Assembly: GCF_000245335.1 (NCBI RefSeq)
Contig: NZ_JH600287.1
Coordinates: forward strand, 62,001-126,000
DNA: 64,000 nt
Direction of reading: 5' to 3'
Source: Bacillus mojavensis RO-H-1 = KCTC 3706
Lineage (GTDB): Bacteria > Bacillota > Bacilli > Bacillales > Bacillaceae
Below the pieces are notes generated by a model. The model was not told where the DNA came from. It saw only the letters and a list, made by a program, of their open reading frames with translations, and did not search any database. A program made the translations under genes and the position numbers. Positions 38,832 through 47,995 of the stretch are shown here, one piece after another (within the stretch, counting starts at the first letter, position 1; every line of letters starts with the position of its first letter).

Positions 38832-38862
38832 GCCGCCTTGACCTTTTGTTTAATCAGGCGGC
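38832..38862 (+). terminator. terminator between ctaB and ctaC
   Basis: Stem GCCGCCT/AGGCGGC with a 17-base loop, then TTTACTTTT. In B. subtilis partial readthrough here, influenced by CcpA, is reported to control ctaCDEF. Confidence 0.8.
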
Positions 38863-39012
38863 TTTACTTTTATACATAGATGGCATTTTGAGTAAAAAAA
38901 CTCATAATTTAAGAGAAGAGGAAATGTAAGTGCTTTATTGGGAGGCGGCCGGATTGCGATGGAATTAATCTATTTTCCGCCGCTGTATTGACCAGAAAAG
39001 GGGTTGGGTGAA

Positions 39013-40083
39013 ATGGTAAAGCATTGGCGTCTTATCTTATTATTAGCCTTGGTGCCGCTTCTGTTAAGCGGATGTGGAAAACCTTTTTTATCCACGCTCA
39101 AGCCTGCTGGCGAGGTGGCTGATAAACAGTATGACCTGACAGTGCTCAGTACATTGATTATGGTTGTTGTCGTAGCAGTCGTATCTGTTATCTTCTTTTA
39201 CGTGATTGTAAGATTCAGAAGGTCACGGGTTGGGGAAAACACGATACCAAAACAAGTGGAAGGAAATAAATTTTTAGAAATCACATGGACAGTAATCCCT
39301 ATTTTGCTGCTCATCATTCTTGTTATCCCTGTCGTATTATATACGCTTGAACTCGCAGATACATCACCTATGGATAAGAAAAACCGCAAAGCCGAGGATG
39401 CTCTCGTTGTCAATGTCAGAGCGAATTTATATTGGTGGGAGTTTGAATATCCTGATTACGGCATTATCACAAGCCAGGAGCTAATCGTACCGACAGACCA
39501 GCGGGTTTATTTCAGTTTAAAAGCTTCTGATGTAAAACATTCTTTCTGGATTCCTTCAGCTGGAGGAAAAATTGATACCAATACTGATAACGAAAATACG
39601 TTCTTCTTAACGTTCGATTCAAAACGCAGCAAAGAGGCGGGAGATACGTTCTTTGGAAAGTGTGCTGAGCTTTGCGGGCCTTCACACGCACTCATGGATT
39701 TTAAAGTAAAGGCCCTTTCTGCGAAAGAGTTTCAGGCATGGACAAAAGATATGAAAAACTATAAGACGACAGCAGAAAATGATTTGGCTAAGCAGGGGGA
39801 AGAGCTGTTTAAAGAGAAAAACTGCCTGAGCTGTCATGCAGTGGAGCCGAATGATAAGCGTGCGGAGGCAGCAAGAACGGCACCAAATCTGGCGACTTTC
39901 GGTGAAAGGACAAAAGTGGCTGGGGTAAAGGATGCCAATGAAGAAAATGTGAAAGCCTGGCTGAAAGACCCTGAGAGCATAAAGCCGGGGAACAAAATGA
40001 CAGGAACATATCCGAAGCTTTCAGACAGTGAAATGGACGCGCTTTATGAATACTTAAAAGGCTTGAAAGCAGAAAGCAAGTAG
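39013..40083 (+). CDS. ctaC: cytochrome caa3 oxidase subunit II with fused cytochrome c
   Basis: 356 residues from ATG (MVKHWRL). Lipoprotein signal peptide with lipobox LLSGC, two membrane helices, the CuA domain (HSFWIPSAGGKID, then CAELCGPSHALM with both copper Cys and His) and a C-terminal cytochrome c domain with the haem site CLSCH. It takes electrons from cytochrome c and passes them to CtaD. The in-frame ATG three... codons earlier gives poorer spacing to GGGGTTGGG, so either start is possible by a few residues. Confidence 0.95.
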   Translation: MVKHWRLILLLALVPLLLSGCGKPFLSTLKPAGEVADKQYDLTVLSTLIMVVVVAVVSVIFFYVIVRFRRSRVGENTIPKQVEGNKFLEITWTVIPILLLIILVIPVVLYTLELADTSPMDKKNRKAEDALVVNVRANLYWWEFEYPDYGIITSQELIVPTDQRVYFSLKASDVKHSFWIPSAGGKIDTNTDNENTFFLTFDSKRSKEAGDTFFGKCAELCGPSHALMDFKVKALSAKEFQAWTKDMKNYKTTAENDLAKQGEELFKEKNCLSCHAVEPNDKRAEAARTAPNLATFGERTKVAGVKDANEENVKAWLKDPESIKPGNKMTGTYPKLSDSEMDALYEYLKGLKAESK

Positions 40084-40115
40084 GGAAGAAAGGGAGATAT
40101 TGGGGGAGGTCACAT

Positions 40116-41984
40116 ATGTTGAATGCGCTTACAGAAAAGCGGACGCGCGGATCTATGCTTTGGGATTATTTGACGACGGTGGACCACAAAAAAATTGCAA
40201 TACTTTACTTAATCGCAGGAGGATTCTTCTTTCTTGTCGGTGGAATTGAAGCGATGTTTATCAGAATCCAGCTTGCAAAGCCGGAAAATGCTTTTCTCAG
40301 TGCTCAAGCGTACAATGAAGTGATGACGATGCACGGGACAACAATGATCTTTTTGGCTGCGATGCCGCTTTTATTTGCTTTAATGAATGCGGTTGTTCCA
40401 TTGCAGATCGGAGCGCGGGATGTTTCGTTTCCATTTTTAAACTCGCTTGGTTTTTGGCTCTTCTTCTTCGGGGGCATTTTCTTAAACTTAAGCTGGTTTT
40501 TGGGAGGAGCGCCAGATGCGGGCTGGACGTCATATGCCTCGCTTTCGCTTCATTCCAAAGGGCACGGCATAGACTTTTTCGTCCTTGGACTGCAAATATC
40601 AGGACTGGGGACGCTGATAGCCGGGATTAACTTTTTGGCCACGATTATTAACATGAGGGCTCCCGGCATGACGTACATGAGGCTGCCTTTGTTTACATGG
40701 ACGACATTTGTGGCGTCGGCATTGATTTTGTTTGCGTTTCCGCCGCTAACGGTTGGCTTGGCTCTTATGATGCTGGATCGGCTGTTTGGCACAAATTTCT
40801 TTAATCCTGAGCTTGGCGGTAACACGATTATTTGGGAGCATTTATTTTGGATATTCGGACATCCGGAGGTTTATATTCTGATTTTGCCTGCTTTCGGCAT
40901 TTTCTCAGAGGTCATCCCGGTGTTTTCCAGAAAGCGTTTGTTTGGATATTCTTCAATGGTTTTTGCGATCGTGCTTATCGGTTTTCTTGGCTTTATGGTT
41001 TGGGTGCACCACATGTTTACGACAGGCCTCGGACCGATTGCGAACGCAATCTTTGCAGTTGCTACAATGGCGATCGCTATTCCGACCGGGATTAAAATTT
41101 TCAACTGGCTGCTGACGATTTGGGGAGGAAATGTGAAATATACCACAGCCATGCTGTATGCCGTCTCATTTATCCCGTCCTTTGTGCTTGGCGGTGTGAC
41201 AGGTGTCATGCTGGCGGCAGCAGCTGCTGATTACCAGTTCCATGATACGTATTTTGTTGTGGCGCACTTTCACTATGTCATTATAGGCGGAGTGGTATTC
41301 GGGCTATTAGCCGGTGTTCATTTCTGGTGGCCGAAAATGTTCGGTAAAATTCTGCATGAAACAATGGGGAAAATATCATTTGTCTTGTTTTTTATCGGCT
41401 TCCATCTTACTTTTTTCATCCAGCACTTTGTCGGTTTAATGGGCATGCCGCGCCGAGTGTATACCTTCTTGCCAGGCCAGGGGCTTGAAACCGGCAACTT
41501 GATCAGTACAATCGGGGCGTTTTTTATGGCAGCAGCCGTTATCCTCCTGCTTGTCAATGTCATCTGGACCTCGGTGAAGGGCGAATATGTCGGAGATGAT
41601 CCATGGCATGACGGGCGTACGCTTGAATGGGCTGTTTCGTCACCGCCGCCAGAATATAATTTTAAACAGCTTCCATTTGTCAGAGGGCTTGACCCGCTGT
41701 GGATCGAGAAGCAGGCGGGACACAAATCAATGACACCGGCTGAACCGGTTGAAGATATCCATATGCCAAACGGTTCAATTCTGCCGCTGATCATTTCCTT
41801 CGGCCTCTTTGTCGCTGCCTTTGGTCTCTTGTATAGAACCGAGCACGCTTGGGGTCTGCCGGTGATCTTTATCGGACTAGGCATCACATTTTTTACAATG
41901 CTGCTCCGTTCATTGATTGATGATCACGGTTATCATATTCATAAAGAGGAACTGCCGAACGATGATAAAGGGGTGAAGGCGTAA
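40116..41984 (+). CDS. ctaD: cytochrome caa3 oxidase subunit I
   Basis: 622 residues with about fourteen membrane helices. Haem a ligand His in MTMHGTTMIF, the CuB and cross-linked Tyr site in FGHPEVYILILPAFG, the CuB His pair in WVHHMFTTG, and the haem a3/haem a ligands in HDTYFVVAHFHYV. It reduces oxygen to water and pumps protons. The stop overlaps the ctaE start (TAATG), so translation is coupled. Confidence 0.97.
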   Translation: MLNALTEKRTRGSMLWDYLTTVDHKKIAILYLIAGGFFFLVGGIEAMFIRIQLAKPENAFLSAQAYNEVMTMHGTTMIFLAAMPLLFALMNAVVPLQIGARDVSFPFLNSLGFWLFFFGGIFLNLSWFLGGAPDAGWTSYASLSLHSKGHGIDFFVLGLQISGLGTLIAGINFLATIINMRAPGMTYMRLPLFTWTTFVASALILFAFPPLTVGLALMMLDRLFGTNFFNPELGGNTIIWEHLFWIFGHPEVYILILPAFGIFSEVIPVFSRKRLFGYSSMVFAIVLIGFLGFMVWVHHMFTTGLGPIANAIFAVATMAIAIPTGIKIFNWLLTIWGGNVKYTTAMLYAVSFIPSFVLGGVTGVMLAAAAADYQFHDTYFVVAHFHYVIIGGVVFGLLAGVHFWWPKMFGKILHETMGKISFVLFFIGFHLTFFIQHFVGLMGMPRRVYTFLPGQGLETGNLISTIGAFFMAAAVILLLVNVIWTSVKGEYVGDDPWHDGRTLEWAVSSPPPEYNFKQLPFVRGLDPLWIEKQAGHKSMTPAEPVEDIHMPNGSILPLIISFGLFVAAFGLLYRTEHAWGLPVIFIGLGITFFTMLLRSLIDDHGYHIHKEELPNDDKGVKA

Positions 41985-42607
41985 TGCAAATTGAAGAAAA
42001 ATTCACCGCAGAGACCTTTCCAGCTTCTCCCGAAAAAGCAACACTGGAAGGGAAAAATAAATTTTTAGGTTTTTGGCTTTTTCTTGGGGGAGAGACTGTT
42101 TTGTTCGCGTCTCTCTTCGCCACTTTTCTTGCACTCCGGAATTCAAACGCCGGTGACCCGCCTACGACAGAAATGTTTGATGTCACACTCGTTTTTATCG
42201 CCACAATGCTCTTATTAACGAGCAGTTTAACGAGTGTATATGCGATGTATCATATGAAAAACTTTTCCTTCGGGAAAATGCAGCTTTGGCTGGGGATTAC
42301 CTTGTTATTGGGTGCGGGATTTTTAGGCTTGGAAATTTATGAATTTAAGCATTACACACATGAGTTTGGCTTTACCATCACAAGCTCGGCGCTTGGCTCA
42401 TCGTTTTATACGCTTGTCGGCACACATGGTGCACACGTGGCGTTTGGCCTTTTGTGGATCAGCACGCTGATGATTCGCAATGCAAAGAGGGGCTTGAGCT
42501 TATATACAGCGCCTAAGTTTTACGTGGCCAGTCTTTACTGGCATTTTATTGATGTCGTGTGGGTCTTTATCTTTACCGTTGTATATTTAATGGGGATGGT
42601 GGGATAA
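41984..42607 (+). CDS. ctaE: cytochrome caa3 oxidase subunit III
   Basis: 207 residues, five membrane helices. Conserved family pieces: GFWLFLGGETVLFASLFATF, THGAHVAFG and YWHFIDVVWVFIFTVVYL. It stabilises subunit I. Overlaps ctaD by one base and is followed two bases later by ctaF. Confidence 0.96.
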   Translation: MQIEEKFTAETFPASPEKATLEGKNKFLGFWLFLGGETVLFASLFATFLALRNSNAGDPPTTEMFDVTLVFIATMLLLTSSLTSVYAMYHMKNFSFGKMQLWLGITLLLGAGFLGLEIYEFKHYTHEFGFTITSSALGSSFYTLVGTHGAHVAFGLLWISTLMIRNAKRGLSLYTAPKFYVASLYWHFIDVVWVFIFTVVYLMGMVG

Positions 42608-42609
42608 AC

Positions 42610-42942
42610 ATGGTCGATAAAAAAAGCAGAGGACATATCAGCGGCGACCTTGAATATAAGAAAAAGAAGCATGCTCAGGAGATGAAATATCAAGTCATGT
42701 CTTTTGGCCTGATGATCGGCCTTACGCTCGTTGCGTTTCTGACTGTGGCAACAGACGGCATCGGCAGCTGGTTTACGATTCCTTTCATAATACTGCTTGC
42801 GGCTATTCAAGTGATATTTCAGCTGTATTACTTCATGCATATGAATCAGAAAGGGCATGAAGCGCCGGCATTGTTTCTGTATTCAGGTATGTTTGTCGCG
42901 TTCATTACGGTGCTTGCGTTTGTAACAATTATATGGTGGTAA
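42610..42942 (+). CDS. ctaF: cytochrome caa3 oxidase subunit IV
   Basis: 110 residues starting MVDKKSRGHISGDLEYKKKK, three membrane helices, with the family piece QVIFQLYYFMHMNQKGHE. Small accessory subunit of the oxidase. The chosen ATG lies directly after the ctaE stop; the frame extends further upstream inside ctaE but without a ribosome site. Confidence 0.94.
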   Translation: MVDKKSRGHISGDLEYKKKKHAQEMKYQVMSFGLMIGLTLVAFLTVATDGIGSWFTIPFIILLAAIQVIFQLYYFMHMNQKGHEAPALFLYSGMFVAFITVLAFVTIIWW

Positions 42943-42968
42943 TTTGAGCAGCCGCCGGAGGTGAAGAC

Positions 42969-43862
42969 ATGAATCAGTTAGACGTGTTTGGGTTTCGCGC
43001 TATGTGGAGCCCTTATCTTTTTTGTATCCTTTTAGGCATCACGGTGCTTTACATCTTTTTTTACAGACGGATGTCTTCAAAGCCTGACCGTCTTACGGGT
43101 AAAGAAATGGCCTGTTTTCTGTCGGCAATGCTGTTTTTATATGCAGCCGAAGGAAGCCCGATTGATCTGCTCGGACATATTATGTTCAGCGCCCATATGG
43201 TGCAGATGGCTGTTTTGTATTTAGTGGTTCCGCCTTTATTAATCGCAGGAATTCCTGCATGGGCCTGGGAAAAAATGATTTTTCGGCCTGCTATTAAGCC
43301 TTTTTTTACTTTTTTCTCAACACCCTTAATTGCATTGCTTTTATTTAACGGCATTTTTTCTCTTTATCATGTGCCGCTAATATTTGATACTGTCAAAACG
43401 GATACGCTTTACCATACGGTAATGACTTGGCTCATTTTCGTGTTAGCATTTTTTATGTGGTGGCCGCTCGTCCATAAGGTGGCTCGGCTTCCGCAGCTCA
43501 GCGGCTTGATGAAGCTGGGCTATATTATGGCGGACGGTATACTGCTGACGCCTGCTTGCGCCCTGATCATGTTTAGCGGAACGCCGTTATATGCCACCTA
43601 TACAGATCCGTCTGCCTGGGCGGAAGCCATGAAGCTTTGTGTTCCTGCGGATATGCTGGGACAGGTTCCGTTAACAGGACCGGAAATGTTTAATTCACTT
43701 CCTTTGTTAGAGGATCAGCAGCTCGGGGCAGTTATGATGAAAATCATTCAGGAAATTGTATACGGCGCTTTTTTGGCGATTGTCTTTTTTCAATGGGTGA
43801 AGAAGGAAAGGGAAAAGGATGGACAGGAGGAGCCGCCTTATATTCAGCAGACGATATCATAA
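42969..43862 (+). CDS. ctaG: cytochrome c oxidase assembly factor CtaG
   Basis: 297 residues, about seven membrane helices of the caa3_CtaG family. Conserved motif [19 protein letters not shown] with a His likely involved in copper handling, and [11 protein letters not shown]. In B. subtilis it is needed for active caa3 oxidase; delivery of CuB is the likely role. Last gene of the cta operon, after the ribosome site GGAGGTGAAGAC. Confidence 0.95.
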   Translation: MNQLDVFGFRAMWSPYLFCILLGITVLYIFFYRRMSSKPDRLTGKEMACFLSAMLFLYAAEGSPIDLLGHIMFSAHMVQMAVLYLVVPPLLIAGIPAWAWEKMIFRPAIKPFFTFFSTPLIALLLFNGIFSLYHVPLIFDTVKTDTLYHTVMTWLIFVLAFFMWWPLVHKVARLPQLSGLMKLGYIMADGILLTPACALIMFSGTPLYATYTDPSAWAEAMKLCVPADMLGQVPLTGPEMFNSLPLLEDQQLGAVMMKIIQEIVYGAFLAIVFFQWVKKEREKDGQEEPPYIQQTIS

Positions 43863-43892
43863 AAGGTACAGCGGCAATTGGCTGTACCTTTT
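43861..43892. terminator. bidirectional terminator between ctaG and ylbA
   Basis: Perfect stem AAAAGGTACAGC/GCTGTACCTTTT with an 8-base loop, touching the ctaG stop and 3 bases from the ylbA stop. Confidence 0.92.
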
Positions 43893-43895
43893 TTA

Positions 43896-44258
43896 TTACA
43901 TCTGAACGGTTTTCAGCATGTCGGAGATGTCCTGGATGAGTGCCTTGCTTTTGGTCACAACCTGCACTGGGAACTCTTCTGTTTCTCCGTATTCCACTCC
44001 GTGCGGGTAATAGTGTTTTCCTAATAGAGGGGGCATTAATTGAATAACGGCGCGGCCGCTTCCGACATCGCCCTCTGTTGCATTGCCTTGAATCCGCAGG
44101 TAAAACGTTCCCTCAATCGTCGAAAACTTTCTGTCATAGGTCACTCTTTCATAATCCCATTGACCGGCTCTGATGAGTCCCTTGCTTTCCATCAAATCGT
44201 CCAAGAGGCTGAGCTCAGCCTTTACCCCTTCAAGTCCGCTATCAGTAAACTTCAACAC
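43896..44258 (-). CDS. ylbA: YugN-like family protein YlbA
   Basis: 120 residues from a GTG (VLKFTDSGLEG) placed after AAGGAGGGG. A TTG one codon later has even better spacing, so the start is uncertain by one residue. Conserved pieces WDYERVTYDRKF and GTFYLRIQG place it in the YugN family. Soluble, function unknown. Monocistronic, convergent with cta. Confidence 0.83.
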   Translation of the reverse strand: MLKFTDSGLEGVKAELSLLDDLMESKGLIRAGQWDYERVTYDRKFSTIEGTFYLRIQGNATEGDVGSGRAVIQLMPPLLGKHYYPHGVEYGETEEFPVQVVTKSKALIQDISDMLKTVQM

Positions 44259-44397
44259 TGACCCCTCCTTATAAAAATTACCTTTCCTGACAATCATAGT
44301 ATGAAAGCGTTAAACTTTCAATGAATCTTCTTCTTTTGAAAGTATGCAAAAATGAAAATTTGACGAAAATATCACTAGATAAAAGGAGGTTTTACGG

Positions 44398-44844
44398 ATG
44401 ACAAAAATAAAAGATCTGATGACAGCTGACTTGCAATATTGCACGGTATTAGATAATGTATATGAAGCTGCGGTAAAGATGAAAGACGCGGATGTAGGAG
44501 CCATTCCGGTAGTTGATGAGGATGGAGAAACACTGGTCGGCATCGTAACTGATCGTGATCTAGTGTTAAGAGGCATCGCCTCAAAAAGGCCCAACTCCCA
44601 AAAAATCACTGACGCTATGACCGAAAAACCTGTCAGTGTGGAAGAGGACGCGCCAGTTGATGAGGTACTTCATTTAATGGCATCCCATCAGCTCAGACGG
44701 ATACCTGTAACCAAAAACAACAAGCTGACTGGTATTGTCACGCTTGGCGATCTTTCCTTATCTGAACAAACAAATGAACGTGCCGGCAGCGCTTTATCAG
44801 ATATTTCAGAGGACGAAAACAGAGAGCAAGGCTTTTTGCATTAA
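44398..44844 (+). CDS. ylbB: CBS domain protein YlbB
   Basis: 148 residues made of two CBS domains: MTADLQYCTVLDNVYEAAVK to IVTDRDLVLRG, then MTEKPVSVEEDAP to IVTLGDLSL. A CBS pair normally binds adenine nucleotides or similar ligands and regulates a partner protein. No enzymatic domain is attached. ATG after AAAGGAGG. Confidence 0.88.
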   Translation: MTKIKDLMTADLQYCTVLDNVYEAAVKMKDADVGAIPVVDEDGETLVGIVTDRDLVLRGIASKRPNSQKITDAMTEKPVSVEEDAPVDEVLHLMASHQLRRIPVTKNNKLTGIVTLGDLSLSEQTNERAGSALSDISEDENREQGFLH

Positions 44845-44929
44845 CACATAAATCTTTGACATGTTAAATAGGCTGTATTGTAATGAGAAATAAGGCAAGA
44901 CATGCAATTCACATCACGGGGGTGATAGA

Positions 44930-45967
44930 TTGAAAAATATATTAAGAGCCATGGTTATCCTCTTGATCATTTGCGGAACTTATGTTCTGTTTATTCAATA
45001 TGGGGCTGTTCCTGAAAAAAAATCAAATGACAGCGAGCCTCAAGTCTCTAACGAGGAAGCGGCAAGCGGCAAACGAATACATATGCCGACTTCAGGATTA
45101 TTGTCCTTTATGGGCAAATCCGACGACGATGTAAAGAAAAAACTTGGGGAACCGGAACGTATTGACCCCTCGGCTTATGATTACGAATGGTGGGTTTACA
45201 ATCAGGGAAAAGACCAATATGTGCAAATCGGGATGCTGAACAATAAAGTGGTCACATTATTTGCGGCGGGAAATGATATTAACGCAAAGCCCTTCAAAAT
45301 CGGTGAGTCAACGGGAGAAGTATTTAAGACAACCCAGGTGGCTCCGTTTGTAAATGTAGAATATAAAGGAAATTCCTATCGGTTTGAGTTTTCTGAAGAG
45401 GACATTAACACCAGACCGACTGTAAAAGTAGGGAAGATGTACGTCCAGCTGTATATGGACAAATTTGAAGGGAAGCTATCCAGCATTAGGGCGTTTGATG
45501 CGCAAACCTTTGTTAAGCAAAGACCTTATGAGGTAGTGTACCGCGGTGAGTTAGTAGAACCGAAAACCGTTACGGAAGATAAGTGGAATGAGATCCAATC
45601 AACGAGTGAAAAGCAAATACTCGATTTGACCAATGTCATTCGTGTCAAACATGGGTTAGCTAAGCTTGAGTGGGATCAGCCAACGGCCGAAGTGGCTTTT
45701 GGCCACAGTGAGGATATGAAAGAAAACAACTATTTCTCCCATGTATCGAAGAAATACGGCACGCTGAAGGACCGCTTGGAAAAAGGGGATGTCGATTTTG
45801 AGCAAGCGGGAGAAAATATCGCGTACAATTATGTGGACGGTCCGGCTGCTGTAGAAGGCTGGCTGAATAGTGAAGGCCATCGAAAAGCGCTTCTAAATTC
45901 AGATTACACGCATCTTGGCGTCGGTGTAGACCGGAAGTATTACACTCAAAACTTTATTAAACGCTGA
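44930..45967 (+). CDS. ylbC: CAP/SCP domain protein YlbC with N-terminal CAP-associated domain
   Basis: 345 residues, TTG start after GGGGGTGA. One N-terminal hydrophobic segment (ILRAMVILLIICGTYVLF) as signal anchor, a polar spacer, the CAP-associated domain (SFMGKSDDDVKKKLGEPERID) and a C-terminal SCP/CAP domain (VIRVKHGLAKLEWD, HSEDMKENNYFSHVS, GENIAYNY, EGWLNSEGHRKALL). Probably extracytoplasmic. Molecular role unknown; relatives (YkwD) are secreted or spore-associated. Confidence 0.87.
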   Translation: MKNILRAMVILLIICGTYVLFIQYGAVPEKKSNDSEPQVSNEEAASGKRIHMPTSGLLSFMGKSDDDVKKKLGEPERIDPSAYDYEWWVYNQGKDQYVQIGMLNNKVVTLFAAGNDINAKPFKIGESTGEVFKTTQVAPFVNVEYKGNSYRFEFSEEDINTRPTVKVGKMYVQLYMDKFEGKLSSIRAFDAQTFVKQRPYEVVYRGELVEPKTVTEDKWNEIQSTSEKQILDLTNVIRVKHGLAKLEWDQPTAEVAFGHSEDMKENNYFSHVSKKYGTLKDRLEKGDVDFEQAGENIAYNYVDGPAAVEGWLNSEGHRKALLNSDYTHLGVGVDRKYYTQNFIKR

Positions 45968-45972
45968 TAGAT

Positions 45973-46000
45973 CAGCCGCGGGCCACAGGTACCGCGGCTG
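45973..46000 (+). terminator. ylbC terminator
   Basis: Stem CAGCCGCGG/CCGCGGCTG followed by TTTATTGTTT. Confidence 0.8.
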
Positions 46001-46068
46001 TTTATTGTTTCTGCAAAGACTCAGATGAACCTTTCTCGATGGATATTGTGAGTGACGTCGGGACCAAA

Positions 46069-46100
46069 AAAAGAGCTGCAACGGGCTGTCCAGCTCTTTT
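46069..46100. terminator. second hairpin in the ylbC-ylbD gap
   Basis: Stem AAAAGAGCTG/CAGCTCTTTT with T runs on both strands. On the minus strand it would end a transcript from the 46.1-46.4 kb region, where a short frame (MFGYGMYRNPSEQ..., from 46180) is found. The remaining part of the 421-base gap shows no gene I can support. Confidence 0.65.
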
Positions 46101-46389
46101 TTGATGAGGAGACTGACAGACGCCGGAGCTAATTGAGGATCTTGTTCTGACGGGTTTCGGTACATGCCGTATCCAAACATTTACAAATGCCTGGGATCTT
46201 TTCGAAACGATTAAGGTCTCGGCTAGGGATAGGGCTTCTGTTGTTCGACCTGAAAGCGCATTGAGTTTGTTCTGCGCTTCTTGTTTTAAGGGGAAATGCC
46301 TAAAAAATTTTCTGTAAATATTAGGCGAACACTATGGCTCATAAACCGATACATTGTAGTAGGTACATTTTTCGGAGGGGGTGAGGATT

Positions 46390-46789
46390 GTGGCGAATCA
46401 ACATGCCAATCATTCAATTAATGACTTTAAACAATTCGTTAAAAAAACATCCCAAGCTAATCAAAGAAGTGCGCAAAGAACAAAGAAGCTGGCAGGACGT
46501 ATATGAAAATTGGGTTCTCTTCGGAGAAAAAGACCCGATTTGGGATCCGTACAGAGAACCGGGGGCAGCCGCAGAAGCGGTAACCGACACATCAGAAAGA
46601 AATGATTTTGTTTCTAAAATGGTGACAGCTGTGAAAAAGATGGATGTCAATCAAATGAATGAACAGATCAATAAAATGAGCCAGTCGATCTCATCGTTGC
46701 AAAGCCTTCTCAACACATTTTCCGGAAGCGGACATAAGCAATCTCAGCCAGGACCCGGACAGCATCCTTTTTCTTTTCGGAAGGATTAA
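46390..46789 (+). pseudogene. ylbD: spore coat-like protein YlbD, frameshifted
   Basis: The GTG at 46390 after GGAGGGGG opens VANQHANHSINDFKQFVKK. The frame then breaks at the A7 run 46441-46447; with six A it continues as HPKLIKEVRKEQRSWQDVYE to 46789, giving 132 codons, the normal length. The rest carries WVLFGEKDPIWDPYR and a helical C-terminal part. Belongs to the YlbD coat-protein family of spore formers. Ten bases before the next gene, ylbE, in the same operon. Probable sequencing error. Confidence 0.82.
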
Positions 46790-46804
46790 TAAAGGAGAGC
46801 TTAT

Positions 46805-47044
46805 ATGCGCAAAGACGTTCAGGAATTTATTTTAGCAGATGAAGAACGAAAACGATTCTTAAGAGAACAGCCGATTTGGTACCGGAGGCTGGCGAGAAAG
46901 CCGGATGACCTGGCTTCATTTCAGCTTGAGATGATGAATTTTTATGAAAAAACCATTCCGCATCGGGTTAATCAGTTTACGAACGGGATTCAAATGGCAC
47001 AAATGATGATGCAAATGTTCCAAGCGATGCGGACAAAAGATTAA
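46805..47044 (+). CDS. ylbE: YlbE-like protein
   Basis: 79 residues starting MRKDVQEFILADEERKRFLR after AAAGGAG. Conserved EQPIWYRRLARKPDDL. It pairs with ylbD in spore formers, so a sporulation role is inferred. No membrane segment. Function unknown. Confidence 0.85.
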   Translation: MRKDVQEFILADEERKRFLREQPIWYRRLARKPDDLASFQLEMMNFYEKTIPHRVNQFTNGIQMAQMMMQMFQAMRTKD

Positions 47045-47172
47045 AAGACCCGAAAATGGGTCTTTTTCATTGTGTAAACCAGTGTGGGCTTTTACAACTC
47101 CATTTTTAAGGGCGGTTAAGCATTTTCCAATTGGCAGGTTTCATGGTAAACTAACAACTGGAGGTGCGTGCT

Positions 47173-47622
47173 ATGTATGCGACGATGGAATCCGTGCGGC
47201 TTCAAAGTGAAGCTCAGCAGCTTGCCGAGATGATTCTGCAGTCGGAGACGGCTGAGAACTACCGCAATTGTTACAAGCGTCTCCAGGAAGATGAAGAGGC
47301 AGGGCGGATTATTCGTTCTTTTATCAAAATAAAAGAGCAATATGAGGATGTGCAGCGTTTTGGCAAATATCATCCTGACTATAGAGAAATATCCCGGAAA
47401 ATGAGGGAGATCAAGCGGGAGCTCGACCTGAACGATAAGGTGGCCGACTTCAAAAAAGCAGAGACCGAACTGCAGTCTATTCTTGATGAAATCAGCGTTG
47501 AAATTGGGACAGCTGTATCAGAGCATATAAAAGTTCCGACTGGGAATCCTTATTTTGACGGTTTGTCTTCATGCGGAGGCGGCTGCGGATCAGGCGGCGG
47601 CTGCGGATGCAAAGTGTCATGA
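47173..47622 (+). CDS. ylbF: RNase Y-associated regulator YlbF
   Basis: 149 residues starting MYATMESVRLQSEAQQLAEM; GGAGGT lies 7 bases before this ATG, which rules out the GTG three codons upstream. Helical Com_YlbF domain, then a Cys/Gly-rich tail (CGGGCGSGGGCGC). YlbF, YmcA and YaaT form a complex carrying Fe-S clusters that directs RNase Y processing and promotes competence, biofilm and sporulation. The Cys tail fits cluster binding. Confidence 0.93.
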   Translation: MYATMESVRLQSEAQQLAEMILQSETAENYRNCYKRLQEDEEAGRIIRSFIKIKEQYEDVQRFGKYHPDYREISRKMREIKRELDLNDKVADFKKAETELQSILDEISVEIGTAVSEHIKVPTGNPYFDGLSSCGGGCGSGGGCGCKVS

Positions 47623-47676
47623 CGAGACTGGCCGTCTCGTCTTTTACATATAAGAGAAATCAGGCAGGTGAACGTA

Positions 47677-47949
47677 TTGGAGAATAGACGCCAGGGCATG
47701 ATTGTGTATCTTCATTCTTTAAAGCAAAGCAAAATGCTGAGAAAGTTTGGAAATGTGCATTATGTGTCAAAACGCTTAAAATATGTCGTGCTGTATTGTG
47801 ATATGGATCAAATTGAAAAAACAATGGACAAGATCTCGTCATATTCTTTTGTTAAGAAAGTTGTGCCTTCTTATAAACCGTTTTTAAAATTGGAATTTGA
47901 GTCAAAGCTCGATAAAGCGAAAGAATATGATTATAAAATCGGAATATAG
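47677..47949 (+). CDS. ylbG: UPF0298 (DUF2129) protein YlbG
   Basis: 90 residues from a TTG ([17 protein letters not shown]) after GCAGGTGAACG. A small alpha/beta protein with [15 protein letters not shown] and a Lys-rich C-terminus. Conserved in Bacillales next to ylbF; function unknown. An upstream in-frame GTG overlaps the ribosome site. Confidence 0.87.
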   Translation: MENRRQGMIVYLHSLKQSKMLRKFGNVHYVSKRLKYVVLYCDMDQIEKTMDKISSYSFVKKVVPSYKPFLKLEFESKLDKAKEYDYKIGI

Positions 47950-47962
47950 CTGTATAAAAAAA

Positions 47963-47984
47963 TCCCCGCAGGTTTCTGCGGGGT
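47963..47984 (-). terminator. terminator for a minus-strand transcript
   Basis: Stem CCCCGCAG/CTGCGGGG. On the minus strand it is followed by ATTTTTTTAT, a strong T tail; on the plus strand only a weak tail follows. It lies 12 bases beyond the stop of the small minus-strand frame 47996-48163. Confidence 0.75.
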
Positions 47985-47995
47985 CCTTCTATTCC

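Noticed and set aside
41318-41887. 189-codon minus-strand frame inside ctaD
   Set aside because: Shadow of the strongly biased ctaD coding frame; no ribosome site and no plausible protein features.
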